Shown in pieces: positions 52,507-63,453 of a DNA stretch of 64,000 bases. The stretch's first letter is position 1. Each line of letters begins with the position of its first letter. The stretch covers positions 299,002-363,001 of the forward strand of contig JACRJX010000016.1 in assembly GCA_016235595.1 (NCBI GenBank), given 5' to 3'. The DNA comes from Verrucomicrobiota bacterium. GTDB lineage: Bacteria; Verrucomicrobiota; Verrucomicrobiia; CAIQCK01. Below the pieces are notes generated by a model. It had not been told where the DNA came from. It worked only from the letters and a program-made list of their open reading frames with translations, and did no database searches. Both the position numbers and the translations under genes were made by a program.

Positions 52507-52869
52507 ATGACTGGCTACCGGGTTGATTTCGCATCGCTCGCCTGGGAACGCGTCACGGACGGAGTTCGTCAAAAGACTGTCACCGATGGCGATAGGAAGT
52601 TGAGGCTGGTGGAATACACCAAAGCCATGCCACCCCATTGGTGTGAGAAGGGCCACTGCGGATATATTTTGCAGGGCCGGTTTGAGATCGAATTCGCAGA
52701 TGGAATCCGCGTGTTTGAACGAGGAGATGGACTGTTCATTCCTGGCGGCAAAAGCCATAAACACAGAGCCAGGGTGCTATCGAAGGTCGTGAGAGCGGTT
52801 TTTGTGGAAGATGCTGAACCGCCCGTTGCAGCCAACAAGCCGGCGAATCGCAGCCGGTCGGATCGTTAG
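52507..52869 (+). CDS. Small single-domain cupin
   Basis: A 120-residue cupin. Its first motif is AMPPHWCEKGHCGYILQG and the second GDGLFIPGGKSHKH, giving candidate metal ligands His and Glu/His. No signal peptide is present. It lies 16 bases after the DUF1080 gene and 11 before an exported oxidoreductase, so it is probably in the same operon. Function unknown; a sugar-binding or isomerase role is possible. Confidence 0.7.
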   Translation: MTGYRVDFASLAWERVTDGVRQKTVTDGDRKLRLVEYTKAMPPHWCEKGHCGYILQGRFEIEFADGIRVFERGDGLFIPGGKSHKHRARVLSKVVRAVFVEDAEPPVAANKPANRSRSDR

Positions 52870-52880
52870 GAGACTCACCT

Positions 52881-54215
52881 ATGAAAACCAAACTCAATCG
52901 TCGTCAATTCATCCAGTGGACCACGCTCAGCGGAGCGGGATTCTGGCTGGGCAACCAACAGGCTGCGTCGGCCGCGCGCCGGCTGTCGGCCAACGAGAAG
53001 TTGAACATCGGCGTTGTCGGTGTCGCGCACCGCGGCGGCGCCAACCTCTCCGGTGTGGCCCACGAGAACATCGTGGCGCTCTGCGATGTGGACGACACGT
53101 TGCTGGCGGCTGCGGCCAAGAAGTTTCCGCAGGCGAAAACCTACAACGATTTCCGCCAGATGCTGGAGCAGAAGGACATGGACGCCGTGGTTTGCTCGAC
53201 GACAGACCACACCCACGCGGTGGTGAGCGTGGCGGCGTTGCGAAGCGGACGCCACGTCTACTGCGAGAAGCCTCTGACCCGCACGGTGTCCGAATGCCGC
53301 ATCGTCCGTGAAGCGGCGCGAAAGATGAAGGCAGTGACGCAGATGGGCACGCAGATTCACGCCGGCACAAACTATCGGCGCACAGTGGAGTTGATCCAGA
53401 GCGGCGCGATCGGTCCGGTGGCCGAGGTGCACGTATGGGTGAACGTGAAGTATGGCGGCATGGAGCGGCCCGCCGACACACCGCCGGTGCCTGCGGGTCT
53501 GCACTACGATCTTTGGCTCGGCCCTGTGGAAGAGCGGCCATATCATCCCGACTATCTGCCGGGCCGGTGGCGAAACTGGTGGGCGTTTGGCGGCGGCGGG
53601 TTGGGCGACTTCGGCTGCCATTACATGGACCTGCCGCATTGGGCGCTCGGGTTGCACTACTGCTCATCGGTCGAGGTGGTGGACGGCCCGCCGGTTCATC
53701 CCGAAACCGTGCCGCCGTGGCTGATCCTGCGCTACGAATATCCCGCGCGCGGCAAGAAGCCGCCGGTGAAGCTGACGTGGTATCACGGCGGCAAGCAGCC
53801 GGAGATTCTGCCGTCGGTGGTGCCGGACGAGAAACCGGACAAGAATGGAAACAAAAAGAAGTCCGAGTGGAAGAGCGGCGTGCTCTTCATCGGTCAGAAA
53901 GGGATGTTGCTCGCCGACTATGGCCGGCACGCGCTGCTGCCGCAGAAGGATTTCGCGGGCTTCGAGCCGCCGAAACCATTCATCCCCGACTCGATCGGCC
54001 ATCACAAGGAATGGACCGAGGCCTGCAAGACTGGCGGCCCGACCACATGCAACTTCGATTACTCCGGCGCGCTGGCCGAAACCGTGCTGCTCGGCAACGT
54101 CGCTTACCGCGCGGGCAAGAAGCTGGAGTGGGACGCCGCAAAGCTGCGCGCCAAAAACTGTCCCGAAGCGCAGCAGTTTATCCAGCATCAATACCGTAAA
54201 GGCTGGAAGATCTGA
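52881..54215 (+). CDS. Twin-arginine-exported Gfo/Idh/MocA oxidoreductase
   Basis: A 444-residue enzyme. NRRQFIQWTTLSGAGFWLG is a Tat leader. The Rossmann motif is GVVGVAHRG, and EKPLTRT holds the catalytic Lys. VYCEKPL and the GGGGLGDFGCHYMD pattern match the other exported oxidoreductase in this window (12047-13486). AAACCAAACT-like spacing and GGAG 10 bases upstream support the ATG. With the DUF1080 gene it forms a plausible keto-sugar pathway. Confidence 0.87.
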   Translation: MKTKLNRRQFIQWTTLSGAGFWLGNQQAASAARRLSANEKLNIGVVGVAHRGGANLSGVAHENIVALCDVDDTLLAAAAKKFPQAKTYNDFRQMLEQKDMDAVVCSTTDHTHAVVSVAALRSGRHVYCEKPLTRTVSECRIVREAARKMKAVTQMGTQIHAGTNYRRTVELIQSGAIGPVAEVHVWVNVKYGGMERPADTPPVPAGLHYDLWLGPVEERPYHPDYLPGRWRNWWAFGGGGLGDFGCHYMDLPHWALGLHYCSSVEVVDGPPVHPETVPPWLILRYEYPARGKKPPVKLTWYHGGKQPEILPSVVPDEKPDKNGNKKKSEWKSGVLFIGQKGMLLADYGRHALLPQKDFAGFEPPKPFIPDSIGHHKEWTEACKTGGPTTCNFDYSGALAETVLLGNVAYRAGKKLEWDAAKLRAKNCPEAQQFIQHQYRKGWKI

Positions 54216-54305
54216 CGCCAAGCCATCGAACACTTCTGTGAACTGTTTCTGCGGTTGCTGTGGCTACCGTTGAAAACTTTCGCTGGCTGCCTATAGTCAG
54301 GGTGA

Positions 54306-57300
54306 ATGTCAGAGAGTGAATTCATCCTGATCGAAGGCGCGCGGCAGAACAACCTGAAGGGGTTGAACCTCAGGCTGCCGTTGAACCGCTTCATTGTCGT
54401 CACCGGCGTGAGTGGCAGCGGCAAGTCCTCGCTCGCGTTCGACACGCTTTATGCCGAGGGCCAGCGGCGTTATGTCGAGACGTTCTCGCCTTACGCGCGG
54501 CAGTTCCTCGACCGCATGGACAAGCCGCGCGTGGATCGTATCGTCGGTATTCCACCCGCTGTCGCCATTGATCAGACCAACCCCGTTCGCACCTCGCGCA
54601 GCACGGTCGGCACGATGACCGAACTGTGCGACCACGCCAAACTCCTCTACGCCCGCGCCGCCACGCTCCATTGCCGCGGCTGCAGCAAGCCCGTCCGCCG
54701 CGACAACGGCGATACCATCTGGCAGACGCTCACGCAACAGGCCCTCAAACAGGAAGTGCTCGTTACGTTCCCGTGCCCGGTGCCGAAGTCCTTCAAGGCC
54801 GAAGAGGCCCGCGACCTGCTGGCCAAGCAGGGTTTCCAGCGCGTGCTCATCAATGGCCAGGTGGTGCGGCTCGACGAGAACCCGCGCGCCATCAAACCCG
54901 GCGCTACCCTCGATGTCATCGCAGATCGTGTCCGCGTCGAGCCATCCAGCCGCGCTCGCGCCATCGAAGCTCTGGAGGTCGCGCTCAAGTTCGGCAAAGG
55001 CCGCGTCCAAATCCGTCCGGCGTCCGGCGCTTCACGCTCCACGCTCAACTTTTCCTCCGACCTCCACTGTCCTGACTGCGACATCCACTACCGCGATCCA
55101 TCGCCGAACCTGTTCTCATTCAACTCACCGCTCGGCGCGTGCGACAAGTGCCGTGGGTTTGGCCGCACCATCGAGATTGACTACGACCGCGTTGTTCCAA
55201 ACCCGGCGCTGACGCTGGCCGGCGGCGCGATCAAGATTTGGCAGAGCGAGAGTTACCACGAGTGTCAGGACGACATGATGAAGTTTGCGCCACGCGCGGG
55301 GTGTCCGACCGACGTGCCGTGGGAGAATCTGCCGGAGAAGTGGAAGCGATGGGTGATTGATGGCGAGGGCAGTTGGGAAGACCGCCAATGGTATGGCCTG
55401 AAGCGGTTCTTCGCGTGGCTGGAAACGAAGACCTACAAGATGCACGTTCGCGTGTTGCTCTCACGCTATCGGGCCTACGTGCCGTGTCACGAATGCGGCG
55501 GCTCGCGACTCAAGCGCGACGCGCTCTGTTGGCGAATCGGTGGGCTGCCTATCCACGAGCTTTATGCGCAGCCGATCTCGAAGTCGCTCGCATTCTTCGA
55601 ACGCTTGAGGTTTGCCGGTGCGCTCGACAAGGCCACTGAGCTGTTGCTGAATGAGATTCGCACACGCCTCCGATATCTCAACAACGTGGGCCTGGGTTAC
55701 CTGACGCTGGATCGCCAGTCGCGCACGCTCAGCGGCGGCGAAGTCCAACGCGTCAACCTTACCACCGCGCTTGGCACGTCGCTGGTGAACACTCTCTTCG
55801 TCCTCGACGAGCCGAGCATCGGTCTTCATCCGCGCGACATCGGCCGGCTCACGGGCGTCCTGCACGGCCTGCGCGACAAGGGCAACACACTGTTGGTGGT
55901 CGAGCACGACCCCGACCTGATCCGTGCCGCCGACCGCGTGCTCGACCTCGGTCCAGGCCCCGGTGAACACGGCGGACAACTCGTTTTTGAGGGAACGTTT
56001 GGAGGCCTCTGCAAGTCGCCGGGGTCGCTGACCGGCCAGTATTTCGGCGGCAAGAAACGCATCGCGCTGAAACGCGAACGGGCTTCAGTGACCGACGGCC
56101 AGCCGCGGCTTTGGGTGCGCGGCGCAGCCGAGCACAATCTCAAGAACATCGATGCCGGTTTCCCGCTCAATTGCCTCGTCGTGCTCACCGGCGTCAGCGG
56201 CAGCGGCAAGTCCACGCTCGTCCATGACGTGCTCTACCGCGCGCTCTGCAAGTTGAAACATCATCCCGACGAAATGCCGGGTGCGCATCGCGCCATCGAC
56301 GGCCACGAGCAAGTCGGCGACGTGGTGCTGGTGGACCAGACGCCCATTGGCCGCACGCCGCGCGCAAATCCCGCGACCTACACCGGCGCGTTCGATGAAA
56401 TTCGCAAGCTCTTTGCCGCCACGCCCGACGCCGTCGCACAGGGTTTCACCGGCTCGACATTCAGCTTCAACAGCGAGGTTGGCCGCTGTCCGGTTTGCGA
56501 GGGCACCGGCTTCGAGCACGTCGAGATGCAGTTCCTCAGCGACGTGTTCCTGCGTTGCCCGGAGTGCGACGGCAAACGCTACCGCCCGCCGATCCTCGCG
56601 ATTCGCTACAACGGCAAGAACATCCCTGACGTGCTTGACCTGACGGTGGACGAGGCGGTCGAGTTCTTCGCGGGCGAGAAGACGCTGCTCGCCAAGCTGG
56701 AACCTCTGCGTGAGGTCGGTCTCGGCTATATGAAACTGGGCCAGCCGATCACGACGCTCAGCGGCGGCGAATCGCAGCGGCTCAAACTGGCCAGTCATCT
56801 TGCCGAGGTGAAGTTGGAGAAGACGCTGTTCCTCTTTGACGAGCCGACGACCGGGCTGCACCTCGATGATATCCAGACGCTGTTGACGGCGTTCGAGCGG
56901 CTGCTGGAGCGCGGACATTCGCTCATCGTCATCGAGCACCACCTCGATGTGATTCGCAATGCCGACTGGGTGATTGACCTCGGTCCCGAAGGCGGCGACG
57001 AGGGCGGACACATCGTAGTGGAAGGAACGCCGGAGCAGGTGATGGCGTGCAAGGCGTCGCATACGGGCCAGGCGCTGCGTCAGAATGCAGGAGGGGCCTC
57101 AGCACCCCGACTCCTTCAAGCGCAATCCAAAGAGGGTCGGGGCGCTGAGGCCCCTCCTACGTTCAAGCGGAGTGGCGCCATTGAAATTGTCCGTGCCCGC
57201 GAGCACAACCTGCGCGACCTCAGCGTCAGCATTCCGCGCGACCGGTTCACCGTCATCACCGGCGTCAGCGGCAGCGGCAAGAGCACGCTCGCGTTCGACC

Positions 57301-59765
57301 TGCTCTTCAACGAAGGCCAGCGGCGATATCTCGAAACGCTCAACGCCTACGCGCGGCAGTTCATCGAGCCGGCGGCGCGGCCGGACGTGGACCTCGTCAT
57401 CGGCGTGCCGCCAACGGTCGCCATCGAGCAACGCACGAGCCGCGGCGGCCGCAAGAGCACCGTCGCGACGGTCACGGAGATCTACCACTTCCTGCGGCTG
57501 CTCTTCGCCAAGCTCGGCACGCAGTTCTGTCCCGAATGCAACGTCGCCATCGAACCGCAGACGGTGGACGCGGTCGTGGCGGCCATCGCAAAGGACTATC
57601 GCGGCCAGCAGATCGAACTGCTCGCGCCGCGCGTGCGCGCCCGCAAAGGGTTTTACCTCGACCTCGCCGAGTGGGCCGCGCGCAAGGGCATCGAGCAGTT
57701 GCGCGTGGACGGCGGCTACCTGCCGAGCGCGGACTTCCCGCGGCTCGACCGGTTCAAGGAGCACGACATTGACCTCGTCATTGCCCGGCCCACGGTCAGC
57801 GGCGCGAACCGGCGGCTGACGCAACTGGTGGAACGGACATTGGAATTCGGCAACGGCACATTGCAAGTCGCCGCGCCGCACCGGAAGGATGTCGTGTTCT
57901 CGACCAAGCGCGCCTGCCCGAAATGCAGCCGCAGTTTCGAGGAACTCGACCCGCGCCTGTTCTCGTTCAACTCGCGCCACGGCTGGTGCCCGGCGTGTTA
58001 CGGGTTCGGCCTGGCCATGCGCGGCGTGGACGAGGAACAGACCGGCGAGGAGGCGGTGTGGAACGCGTGGTGGGAGGGCGGCGAGGAGGCGTGTCCGGAT
58101 TGCGGGGGCGCGCGGCTGAATCCAGTGGCCTGCGCGGTGCGCTTGCGCGGCAAAAACATCGCCGACCTGACCGCCATGCCAACGAGTGAGTTCCATCGTT
58201 ACCTCGATGGTTTCAAGCTGGTGGGCCGCGAGCGCGAGATTGCGCGCGACATGGTTGCCGAAATGCGGTCGCGGCTGGCGTTCGTTGAGGAAGTCGGCCT
58301 CGGTTATCTTGCGCTCGACCGCAGCGCCACGACGCTCAGCGGCGGCGAGAGCCAACGCATCCGGCTTGCGGCGCAGCTCGGCTCGAACCTGCGCGGCGTC
58401 TGCTACATTCTCGACGAGCCGACCATCGGCCTGCATCCGCGAGACGACGAGATGCTGCTGCGGACGCTGAAGAAATTGCGTGAGAAGGGCAACACGGTGG
58501 TCGTGGTCGAGCACGATGAGACGACGATCCGCGCCGCTGACCATCTGATTGATCTCGGTCCCGGCGCGGGCATCCACGGCGGCAAGTTGGTGGCGGCGGG
58601 CACGCCGAAGGAAGTGATACGGGTGCCGGCATCGGTCACGGGCAGATTCCTGCGAGAGCCGATGCGGCATCCGACACGAACGCGGCGCGGCGATGGCAAA
58701 CAGTTTGTCGAGGTGCGCGACGCGATGCTGCACAACCTGAAGAAGCTGACGGTGAAGTTTCCGCTGGGGCGGTTCACCGTGGTGACCGGTGTCAGTGGCA
58801 GTGGCAAAAGCACCCTCGTGCGGGATGTGTTGTTGCATGGAGCGACGGACGCCGTGGGCCGCGTGTCCTCACGCCGCGCGGCCAGCGTTACCGGCGCAGG
58901 GGCAGGGGACCCGGCCCACAGTCGGCGGGCCAACCGCGTCATTCTTCCTTCCGACATCCATCGCGTGCTGGAGGTGGACCAGACGCCCATCGGGAAGACG
59001 CCACGGTCGTGCCCGGCGACCTACGTCGGGTTCTATGACGACATCCGGCGGTTGTTTGCGCAGGTGCCGGAGGCGAAGATGCGCGGCTACGGGCCGGAGC
59101 GGTTCTCGTTCAACGTGCCGGCCGCGCGCGGCGGCGGGCGCTGCGACGTGTGCGAGGGGCAGGGGATCAAGCGCATCGCGATGAGCTTCCTGCCCGACGT
59201 GCGCGTGACGTGCGACGAATGCGGCGGCCGGCGGTTTACGCCGGAAACGCTCGACGTGCGGTTCAAAGGCAAGACCATTGCCGATGTGTTGGCGATGAGC
59301 GTCGAGGAGGCGCTGGAGTATTTCAAGGCGGAGCCGTTCCTGACGCGGCCGCTGTCGCTGCTGCACGATGTCGGCCTCGATTACCTCACGCTCGGCCAGC
59401 AAAGCCCGACGCTCAGCGGTGGCGAGGCGCAGCGCATCAAGCTGGTGACGGAGTTGTCAAAGCCGACACAGGGCCGCACGCTCTACATCCTCGACGAGCC
59501 GACGGTGGGGCTGCATATGGCGGACGTGGCCCGGCTCATCGAAGTGATGCACCGCTTGGTGGACGCGGGCAACACGCTGGTTGTCATCGAGCACAACCTT
59601 GACATCATCGCCGAGGCTGACCACCTCATTGACCTCGGCCCGGAAGGTGGTGACGCCGGCGGGCGTGTGGTGGCGCTCGGCGCGCCGGAGGAAATCACAC
59701 GCGACGGCGCTCACGGCCACACGGCGCGGATTCTGAAGGCGTTCTTAAAGACGCACGGGCGGTGA
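54306..59765 (+). CDS. uvrA: Double-length excinuclease UvrA
   Basis: A 1819-residue protein that is two UvrA copies end to end. Four ABC domains are seen: Walker [10 protein letters not shown] near residue 37 and GVSGSGKST three more times, with four signatures ([16 protein letters not shown] twice, LSGGEAQR). Zinc motifs such as [18 protein letters not shown] and CDECGGRR occur in both halves. UvrA recognises bulky DNA damage as a dimer; here the dimer is covalent, as in Chlamydia. The linker near 928-951 is encoded by a palindromic repeat. Confidence 0.96.
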   Translation: MSESEFILIEGARQNNLKGLNLRLPLNRFIVVTGVSGSGKSSLAFDTLYAEGQRRYVETFSPYARQFLDRMDKPRVDRIVGIPPAVAIDQTNPVRTSRSTVGTMTELCDHAKLLYARAATLHCRGCSKPVRRDNGDTIWQTLTQQALKQEVLVTFPCPVPKSFKAEEARDLLAKQGFQRVLINGQVVRLDENPRAIKPGATLDVIADRVRVEPSSRARAIEALEVALKFGKGRVQIRPASGASRSTLNFSSDLHCPDCDIHYRDPSPNLFSFNSPLGACDKCRGFGRTIEIDYDRVVPNPALTLAGGAIKIWQSESYHECQDDMMKFAPRAGCPTDVPWENLPEKWKRWVIDGEGSWEDRQWYGLKRFFAWLETKTYKMHVRVLLSRYRAYVPCHECGGSRLKRDALCWRIGGLPIHELYAQPISKSLAFFERLRFAGALDKATELLLNEIRTRLRYLNNVGLGYLTLDRQSRTLSGGEVQRVNLTTALGTSLVNTLFVLDEPSIGLHPRDIGRLTGVLHGLRDKGNTLLVVEHDPDLIRAADRVLDLGPGPGEHGGQLVFEGTFGGLCKSPGSLTGQYFGGKKRIALKRERASVTDGQPRLWVRGAAEHNLKNIDAGFPLNCLVVLTGVSGSGKSTLVHDVLYRALCKLKHHPDEMPGAHRAIDGHEQVGDVVLVDQTPIGRTPRANPATYTGAFDEIRKLFAATPDAVAQGFTGSTFSFNSEVGRCPVCEGTGFEHVEMQFLSDVFLRCPECDGKRYRPPILAIRYNGKNIPDVLDLTVDEAVEFFAGEKTLLAKLEPLREVGLGYMKLGQPITTLSGGESQRLKLASHLAEVKLEKTLFLFDEPTTGLHLDDIQTLLTAFERLLERGHSLIVIEHHLDVIRNADWVIDLGPEGGDEGGHIVVEGTPEQVMACKASHTGQALRQNAGGASAPRLLQAQSKEGRGAEAPPTFKRSGAIEIVRAREHNLRDLSVSIPRDRFTVITGVSGSGKSTLAFDLLFNEGQRRYLETLNAYARQFIEPAARPDVDLVIGVPPTVAIEQRTSRGGRKSTVATVTEIYHFLRLLFAKLGTQFCPECNVAIEPQTVDAVVAAIAKDYRGQQIELLAPRVRARKGFYLDLAEWAARKGIEQLRVDGGYLPSADFPRLDRFKEHDIDLVIARPTVSGANRRLTQLVERTLEFGNGTLQVAAPHRKDVVFSTKRACPKCSRSFEELDPRLFSFNSRHGWCPACYGFGLAMRGVDEEQTGEEAVWNAWWEGGEEACPDCGGARLNPVACAVRLRGKNIADLTAMPTSEFHRYLDGFKLVGREREIARDMVAEMRSRLAFVEEVGLGYLALDRSATTLSGGESQRIRLAAQLGSNLRGVCYILDEPTIGLHPRDDEMLLRTLKKLREKGNTVVVVEHDETTIRAADHLIDLGPGAGIHGGKLVAAGTPKEVIRVPASVTGRFLREPMRHPTRTRRGDGKQFVEVRDAMLHNLKKLTVKFPLGRFTVVTGVSGSGKSTLVRDVLLHGATDAVGRVSSRRAASVTGAGAGDPAHSRRANRVILPSDIHRVLEVDQTPIGKTPRSCPATYVGFYDDIRRLFAQVPEAKMRGYGPERFSFNVPAARGGGRCDVCEGQGIKRIAMSFLPDVRVTCDECGGRRFTPETLDVRFKGKTIADVLAMSVEEALEYFKAEPFLTRPLSLLHDVGLDYLTLGQQSPTLSGGEAQRIKLVTELSKPTQGRTLYILDEPTVGLHMADVARLIEVMHRLVDAGNTLVVIEHNLDIIAEADHLIDLGPEGGDAGGRVVALGAPEEITRDGAHGHTARILKAFLKTHGR
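57089..57158. repeat. Palindromic element inside uvrA
   Basis: AGGAGGGGCCTCAGC and GCTGAGGCCCCTCCT are perfect inverted arms at the ends of a 70-base unit; an inner CCCCGACTC pairs loosely with GAGGGTCGGGG. It encodes the linker between the two UvrA halves without breaking the frame. Confidence 0.85.
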
Positions 59766-59783
59766 TCCGCTGTTGCGACTGGA

Positions 59784-60593
59784 CTAATCCTTCCGAAGTT
59801 TCATGGAAGCGTCGCCGTTGAACAGTGTCTTCAGGTGCGGCTCCATGGCATCCGCCCACATTTCGTAACCCTTGGGCGAAAGATGCAGCAGGTCCCTCAT
59901 GACTTCCTTCGTAATTGAACCGTCTTTCTCCAGGAACACGTGTCCGATGTCCGCGAAATAAACGTGTTTCGAGTCGGCCAGGTTCTTGATCTGGTCGTTG
60001 ACGGCCTTGACCTTGCTCCTGATTGGGGCGTTGGGCTTCTCCTGACAGGGGAAGACTCCGAGAACGAGCAGCTTCGCGTCAGGAAGAACCTTTCTCAGAT
60101 GGCTGACGATGGCCCTGATTCCGGCAATCGTGTCTTCCGGGGTGTCGTTTTGAAGAAGGTTGTTGATGCCGATCAGGAGGACGATGTATTTGGGCGTGTA
60201 GCCTTCGAGGGATTTGCCTTCGGTCAGTCGCCAAAGCACGGTCTGCGTCTTGTCTCCCGTGATTCCGAAGTTCGTGGCGATGTCCTTGTAACGCTTGTTC
60301 CAGGTGTCCAACCCGCCTGGATATCGGTGGGTGACAGGGTATGTCCAAAGGTCGGTGATGGAGTCACCTATGAAGAGCAGGTTGTTCCTGGGCTGTTTCA
60401 GCTTTCTTTGGAAATAGGGAATCCACCAGAAGTCCTGTTCCCCTCGCGTGTCCGGGATGCACGTCTTCAAGTCGCTTTTCGGAAGGCCGTACTGGCTCCA
60501 TTTCCAATCGCCGGCCGTTGCAGCCGAAGATGCCAGGATCGCGCTGATCAATACTGCCAGTATCGCTTTTTGGGTTCTCGTTCTTCTGTTCAT
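59784..60593 (-). CDS. Secreted SGNH/GDSL-type hydrolase
   Basis: A 269-residue exported enzyme. MNRRTRTQKAILAVLISAIL begins the signal peptide. SGNH blocks are LFIGDSITDLW (block I Ser), GDKTQTVLWRL (block II Gly), LLIGINNLLQND (block III Asn) and DLLHLSPKGYEMW (block V Asp/His). The family deacetylates glycans or lipids; in PVC bacteria carbohydrate acetyl esterases are common. Start set at 60593 by the signal peptide. Confidence 0.88.
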   Translation of the reverse strand: MNRRTRTQKAILAVLISAILASSAATAGDWKWSQYGLPKSDLKTCIPDTRGEQDFWWIPYFQRKLKQPRNNLLFIGDSITDLWTYPVTHRYPGGLDTWNKRYKDIATNFGITGDKTQTVLWRLTEGKSLEGYTPKYIVLLIGINNLLQNDTPEDTIAGIRAIVSHLRKVLPDAKLLVLGVFPCQEKPNAPIRSKVKAVNDQIKNLADSKHVYFADIGHVFLEKDGSITKEVMRDLLHLSPKGYEMWADAMEPHLKTLFNGDASMKLRKD

Positions 60594-60648
60594 GGTGAAT
60601 GGTTCCGACTGTTCCTGGGTTGGACGTTGCGTCCGGGTCAAACGAAAC

Positions 60649-60674
60649 GGGCGGGACACTTGAAGGTCCCGCCC
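60649..60674 (-). terminator. Hairpin terminator of the cytochrome-like gene
   Basis: GGGCGGGAC and GTCCCGCCC form a perfect 9-base stem. On the minus strand it is followed by TTTCGTTT. It sits 38 bases beyond the stop of the leftward gene ending at 60712. The same stem with the same flank recurs at 63428. Confidence 0.7.
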
Positions 60675-60711
60675 GCGATTGACATCTTGTCCTGGTGGGA
60701 AATAAACGCGG

Positions 60712-61506
60712 CTACAACTGCGGGTGCGGTGTCTTCGTGAAATGGCACACGCCGCAATCCATCTGGGCGCGGCTGTCTTCGCGCGCGCTGCCTTTGTCGT
60801 GGCAATCCCGGCATTTCTGCGCCTCGGCCGGAAGCTTGTAAGCCGCCTTGAACTCGCCGGCGAGATGGGCGTTCAGCAGCTCCACCGTGTGTTTCGCCAC
60901 CGACCCGCTGAGGCACGCGCAGCGCTCCTCGCGCTCTTTCGAGGAAAACTTGCACTTCGACGCCTTGCACCATTTGGTGACCGAGACGTGGCAGAGGTTC
61001 GAGCGGCAGATGACCTTGACAGTTTCAAATTTCGGCTGCGCGGGGCGGAAGGTCGGCAGCGCCGTCTGCGCATACCAGTTGAAGATGTCGCGCGTGATCT
61101 CGGAAGCCTTGCTCTGTTTTTCCTTCTCAGACGAACCCGCCAGAAGGAACGTGACCATTGCCGCGCCGTTCAGCGCGCCGCAGAGACTGCCAACGCCCGC
61201 CACGCCAGCCCCGCCGTAAGTCATCACCGCCGTCGGCCAGGTCGTGAAAGGCGCGCCGACCTTCTTGGCCAGCTCGCCAATGATGCTGCCGGAGACTGCG
61301 AAGCAACAACCGCCCTTGTAATGCATCTCATACGCGGCTGCCGCGACCGCATCGGGGTCCAGCTTCACATAAGGCCATGGCAACGGCGGCGCTCCCGCGC
61401 CCGACGGCGTGGAGGCCCCGCACAACGACGCCGCCAGTCCGCCTGACGCCGCGCCAAAACAAGCCACACCTGCATTCTTCAGCCAACCGCGTCTCGATAC
61501 TTGCAT
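60712..61506 (-). CDS. Split-Soret-cytochrome-like (C_GCAxxG_C_C family) protein
   Basis: A 264-residue exported protein. SRRGWLKNAGVACFGAASGG is a Tat leader. The body has GGCCFAVSGSIIGELA and GGAGVAGVGSLCGALNGAAM, the C-GCAxxG-C-C pattern. Near the C-terminus are two haem c motifs, CRDCH and CGVCH. This resembles split-Soret cytochrome c of sulfate reducers. It should be periplasmic and redox-active; partners are unknown. ATG at 61506 follows AAAGGAACGAAG. Confidence 0.78.
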   Translation of the reverse strand: MQVSRRGWLKNAGVACFGAASGGLAASLCGASTPSGAGAPPLPWPYVKLDPDAVAAAAYEMHYKGGCCFAVSGSIIGELAKKVGAPFTTWPTAVMTYGGAGVAGVGSLCGALNGAAMVTFLLAGSSEKEKQSKASEITRDIFNWYAQTALPTFRPAQPKFETVKVICRSNLCHVSVTKWCKASKCKFSSKEREERCACLSGSVAKHTVELLNAHLAGEFKAAYKLPAEAQKCRDCHDKGSAREDSRAQMDCGVCHFTKTPHPQL

Positions 61507-61619
61507 GAGCTTCGTTCCTTTCAATGGTTGCGCGAACCTACCACAGTCTCGCCGTTTCTGGAAAGGTTGGACCTCCGAAATTTGACGCACATGGGGAGCA
61601 TGGACCGGTGCAGCATCGT

Positions 61620-61691
61620 CGTAACGCGGACACTCTTGTCCGCGCGGGTTGGTTGCGGCAGGACGGCGCGGACAGGAGTGTCCGCGTTACG
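61620..61691. repeat. Cruciform intergenic palindrome
   Basis: A 26-base arm (61620-61645) is repeated inverted at 61666-61691 with a single mismatch. Each arm also has its own hairpin (GCGGACA with TGTCCGC), so the unit can fold as a cruciform. It occupies most of an otherwise gene-free 296-base stretch (61507-61802). It is a likely miniature repeat family. Confidence 0.85.
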
Positions 61692-61802
61692 AGGCCGGCG
61701 GCTAAAGACGCGCGAGCGGCGGGAACGGCAACGGTCCTGCGAATTCTACCAGGTTTTGAGGACAGACCCCCGATGACAGATTGGCTGTCGGTCCGGCTGC
61801 GT

Positions 61803-62723
61803 CTACCGGCCCTTGTTCAGTGCTTCGAGACTCTTTCGATGGAACTCGAAGACCTTCGTTCCGAGCTTCTCGTAGTAGAGTGCCGAGTCGTGAGCCATGT
61901 CGGGCACCACCTGATATGAGTGCTCGATCCCGAGTTGTTGCAGCAACCTATGCAGTTCCAGGTTCGTGGGCAGCAGGCCGTCCAGCGCACCGCACCCGAT
62001 GTGGATGCGCGTCTTGCGCAGTTTGTCGGCGTTCTTGCGGGCCAGCTGTTTCGGATGCTCTTCCGCATTGAACCCATTGGAGCTCTGCAACGCCCCGGCA
62101 CTCACAACGACCGTCCCGAACAACTCCGGAAACTTGAACCCCAGGCGCGCCGCGCCAAAGCCGCCCATGGAATATCCCTCAATCACCCGCCCTTCGCGCC
62201 GGGCGATGGTGCGATACGTCCGGTCCACATGCGGGATCAGGTCCTTGATGATCACGCTCTCGACCGGCAAACGGCCGTTGGGCGCATCGAGGTAGTAGCT
62301 GGGCCCCACGCCGTTGACCGAGACGACGATGACGGGCGGCAGCAGGCCTTCCTTGATGGCAGCCTCGACTTGAGGGACGAATATCAGCGCGCCGGTGCGT
62401 TGGTTCTTGCTCCGTCCGTGCAGCCAATAGATCACCGGATATCGCTTCGTTCCCTGCTCGTAGCCCGGCGGCAGCCACACGAGATAGCTGGCGTTGCTCC
62501 CGATGACCGCGCTGTGAAACGTTTTGTATTGAGTGCCGTTGGGTGCGCTTGGGTCTGGGTCCAGCCATTCGCCCTTGAGAACCTCCCGCGGTGTTTTAGG
62601 TTGCGAGCGATTCGACTTGGCCGGCACAGGTTTCTCGGGTGTTGAGGGCGGCGGTTCCGCGCAGATGCCCGAAAGCGGCATCAGGAAAAGCGCTGGCAGG
62701 ATCATGACAGGCAGTAATCGCAT
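61803..62723 (-). CDS. Secreted esterase (esterase D / CE1-like)
   Basis: A 306-residue alpha/beta hydrolase with signal peptide MRLLPVMILPALFLMPLSG. The nucleophile elbow is GYSMGG (Ser), and a late MAHDSALYY supplies the His. YPVIYWLHGRSKNQRTGA (the oxyanion region) fits the esterase D family. Such enzymes release feruloyl, acetyl or other groups from plant polysaccharides. Context with an SGNH hydrolase nearby agrees with glycan deacylation. Confidence 0.85.
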   Translation of the reverse strand: MRLLPVMILPALFLMPLSGICAEPPPSTPEKPVPAKSNRSQPKTPREVLKGEWLDPDPSAPNGTQYKTFHSAVIGSNASYLVWLPPGYEQGTKRYPVIYWLHGRSKNQRTGALIFVPQVEAAIKEGLLPPVIVVSVNGVGPSYYLDAPNGRLPVESVIIKDLIPHVDRTYRTIARREGRVIEGYSMGGFGAARLGFKFPELFGTVVVSAGALQSSNGFNAEEHPKQLARKNADKLRKTRIHIGCGALDGLLPTNLELHRLLQQLGIEHSYQVVPDMAHDSALYYEKLGTKVFEFHRKSLEALNKGR

Positions 62724-62978
62724 GGCGTTATTATCTCCTGTTCTTGCAGTATCTCAAGCTCAGTGCGCGTGGTGGTTCTGGCACCGCCAAACGGTTTGGT
62801 GCCAGCGGCCAAAGGTGGAGAGATTCCTTCAATCCTCAATCCAAAATCTAAAGTAGAAGATCCCCTCGCCGCCGCGGGCCGGTTTCTGATGGACAAAAGC
62901 TAAAGGGCGGGCGGTGGGTAGGCAACGGTTCAGCTAATTTCGGCCAGATGTGAGGACTGACCCTAGTGATGAAAAAAA

Positions 62979-63356
62979 TCAGCGTTTACGAAACCATGAA
63001 ACAATTCCGACGACAGCACCAATGAGAAGAAACGCCGACAAAGGAAAACAAATTGACCCCAAGACCAATCCCAAAAGCCCGTAGACGCCTTCTAATGGCG
63101 CAGTACACGGGCCATATCTTTTTAGCGTTACGTCTAGAATTACAAAAAGAGAGGTGCCAGCAAAGAGAAGAGAAATCGGCCCGACAATGCACCACAAGAC
63201 CAACTCACTTATTCGATCGGACAGGGGAGGTTTGTGAGATGGTATTGCAAGCGGCACTTTGACAGCATTTTCGGTGAGTGGCTCTTGGCAATTGGGACAG
63301 CAACCGTTCGACATCGGGATCACCTTCGTCCCGCAATATTTGCAGGTGGTCATCAT
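62979..63356 (-). CDS. Small zinc-ribbon membrane protein
   Basis: A 125-residue protein. The N-terminus holds CKYCGTK and CCPNCQEP, a zinc ribbon. Two hydrophobic segments follow (about residues 53-75 and 90-120). No family name is recognised. Base use is more AT-rich than its neighbours, which could mean a recent arrival. It lies between an esterase and groEL. Function unknown. Confidence 0.65.
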   Translation of the reverse strand: MMTTCKYCGTKVIPMSNGCCPNCQEPLTENAVKVPLAIPSHKPPLSDRISELVLWCIVGPISLLFAGTSLFVILDVTLKRYGPCTAPLEGVYGLLGLVLGSICFPLSAFLLIGAVVGIVSWFRKR

Positions 63357-63427
63357 CTAGTAAGGCTCCAAATCGAGTTTATCCTCAATCAGCCGACGTG
63401 CCATCGCCAAGTGCCCCAAAACGAAAC

Positions 63428-63453
63428 GGGCGGGACTCTTTCGAGTCCCGCCC
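63428..63453 (-). terminator. Hairpin terminator of groEL
   Basis: GGGCGGGACTC pairs perfectly with GAGTCCCGCCC around TTTC. On the minus strand TTTCGTTTT follows. It is 53 bases past the groEL stop. A second small hairpin (GCGGAC with GTCCGC, 63471-63487) lies between. Confidence 0.75.
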
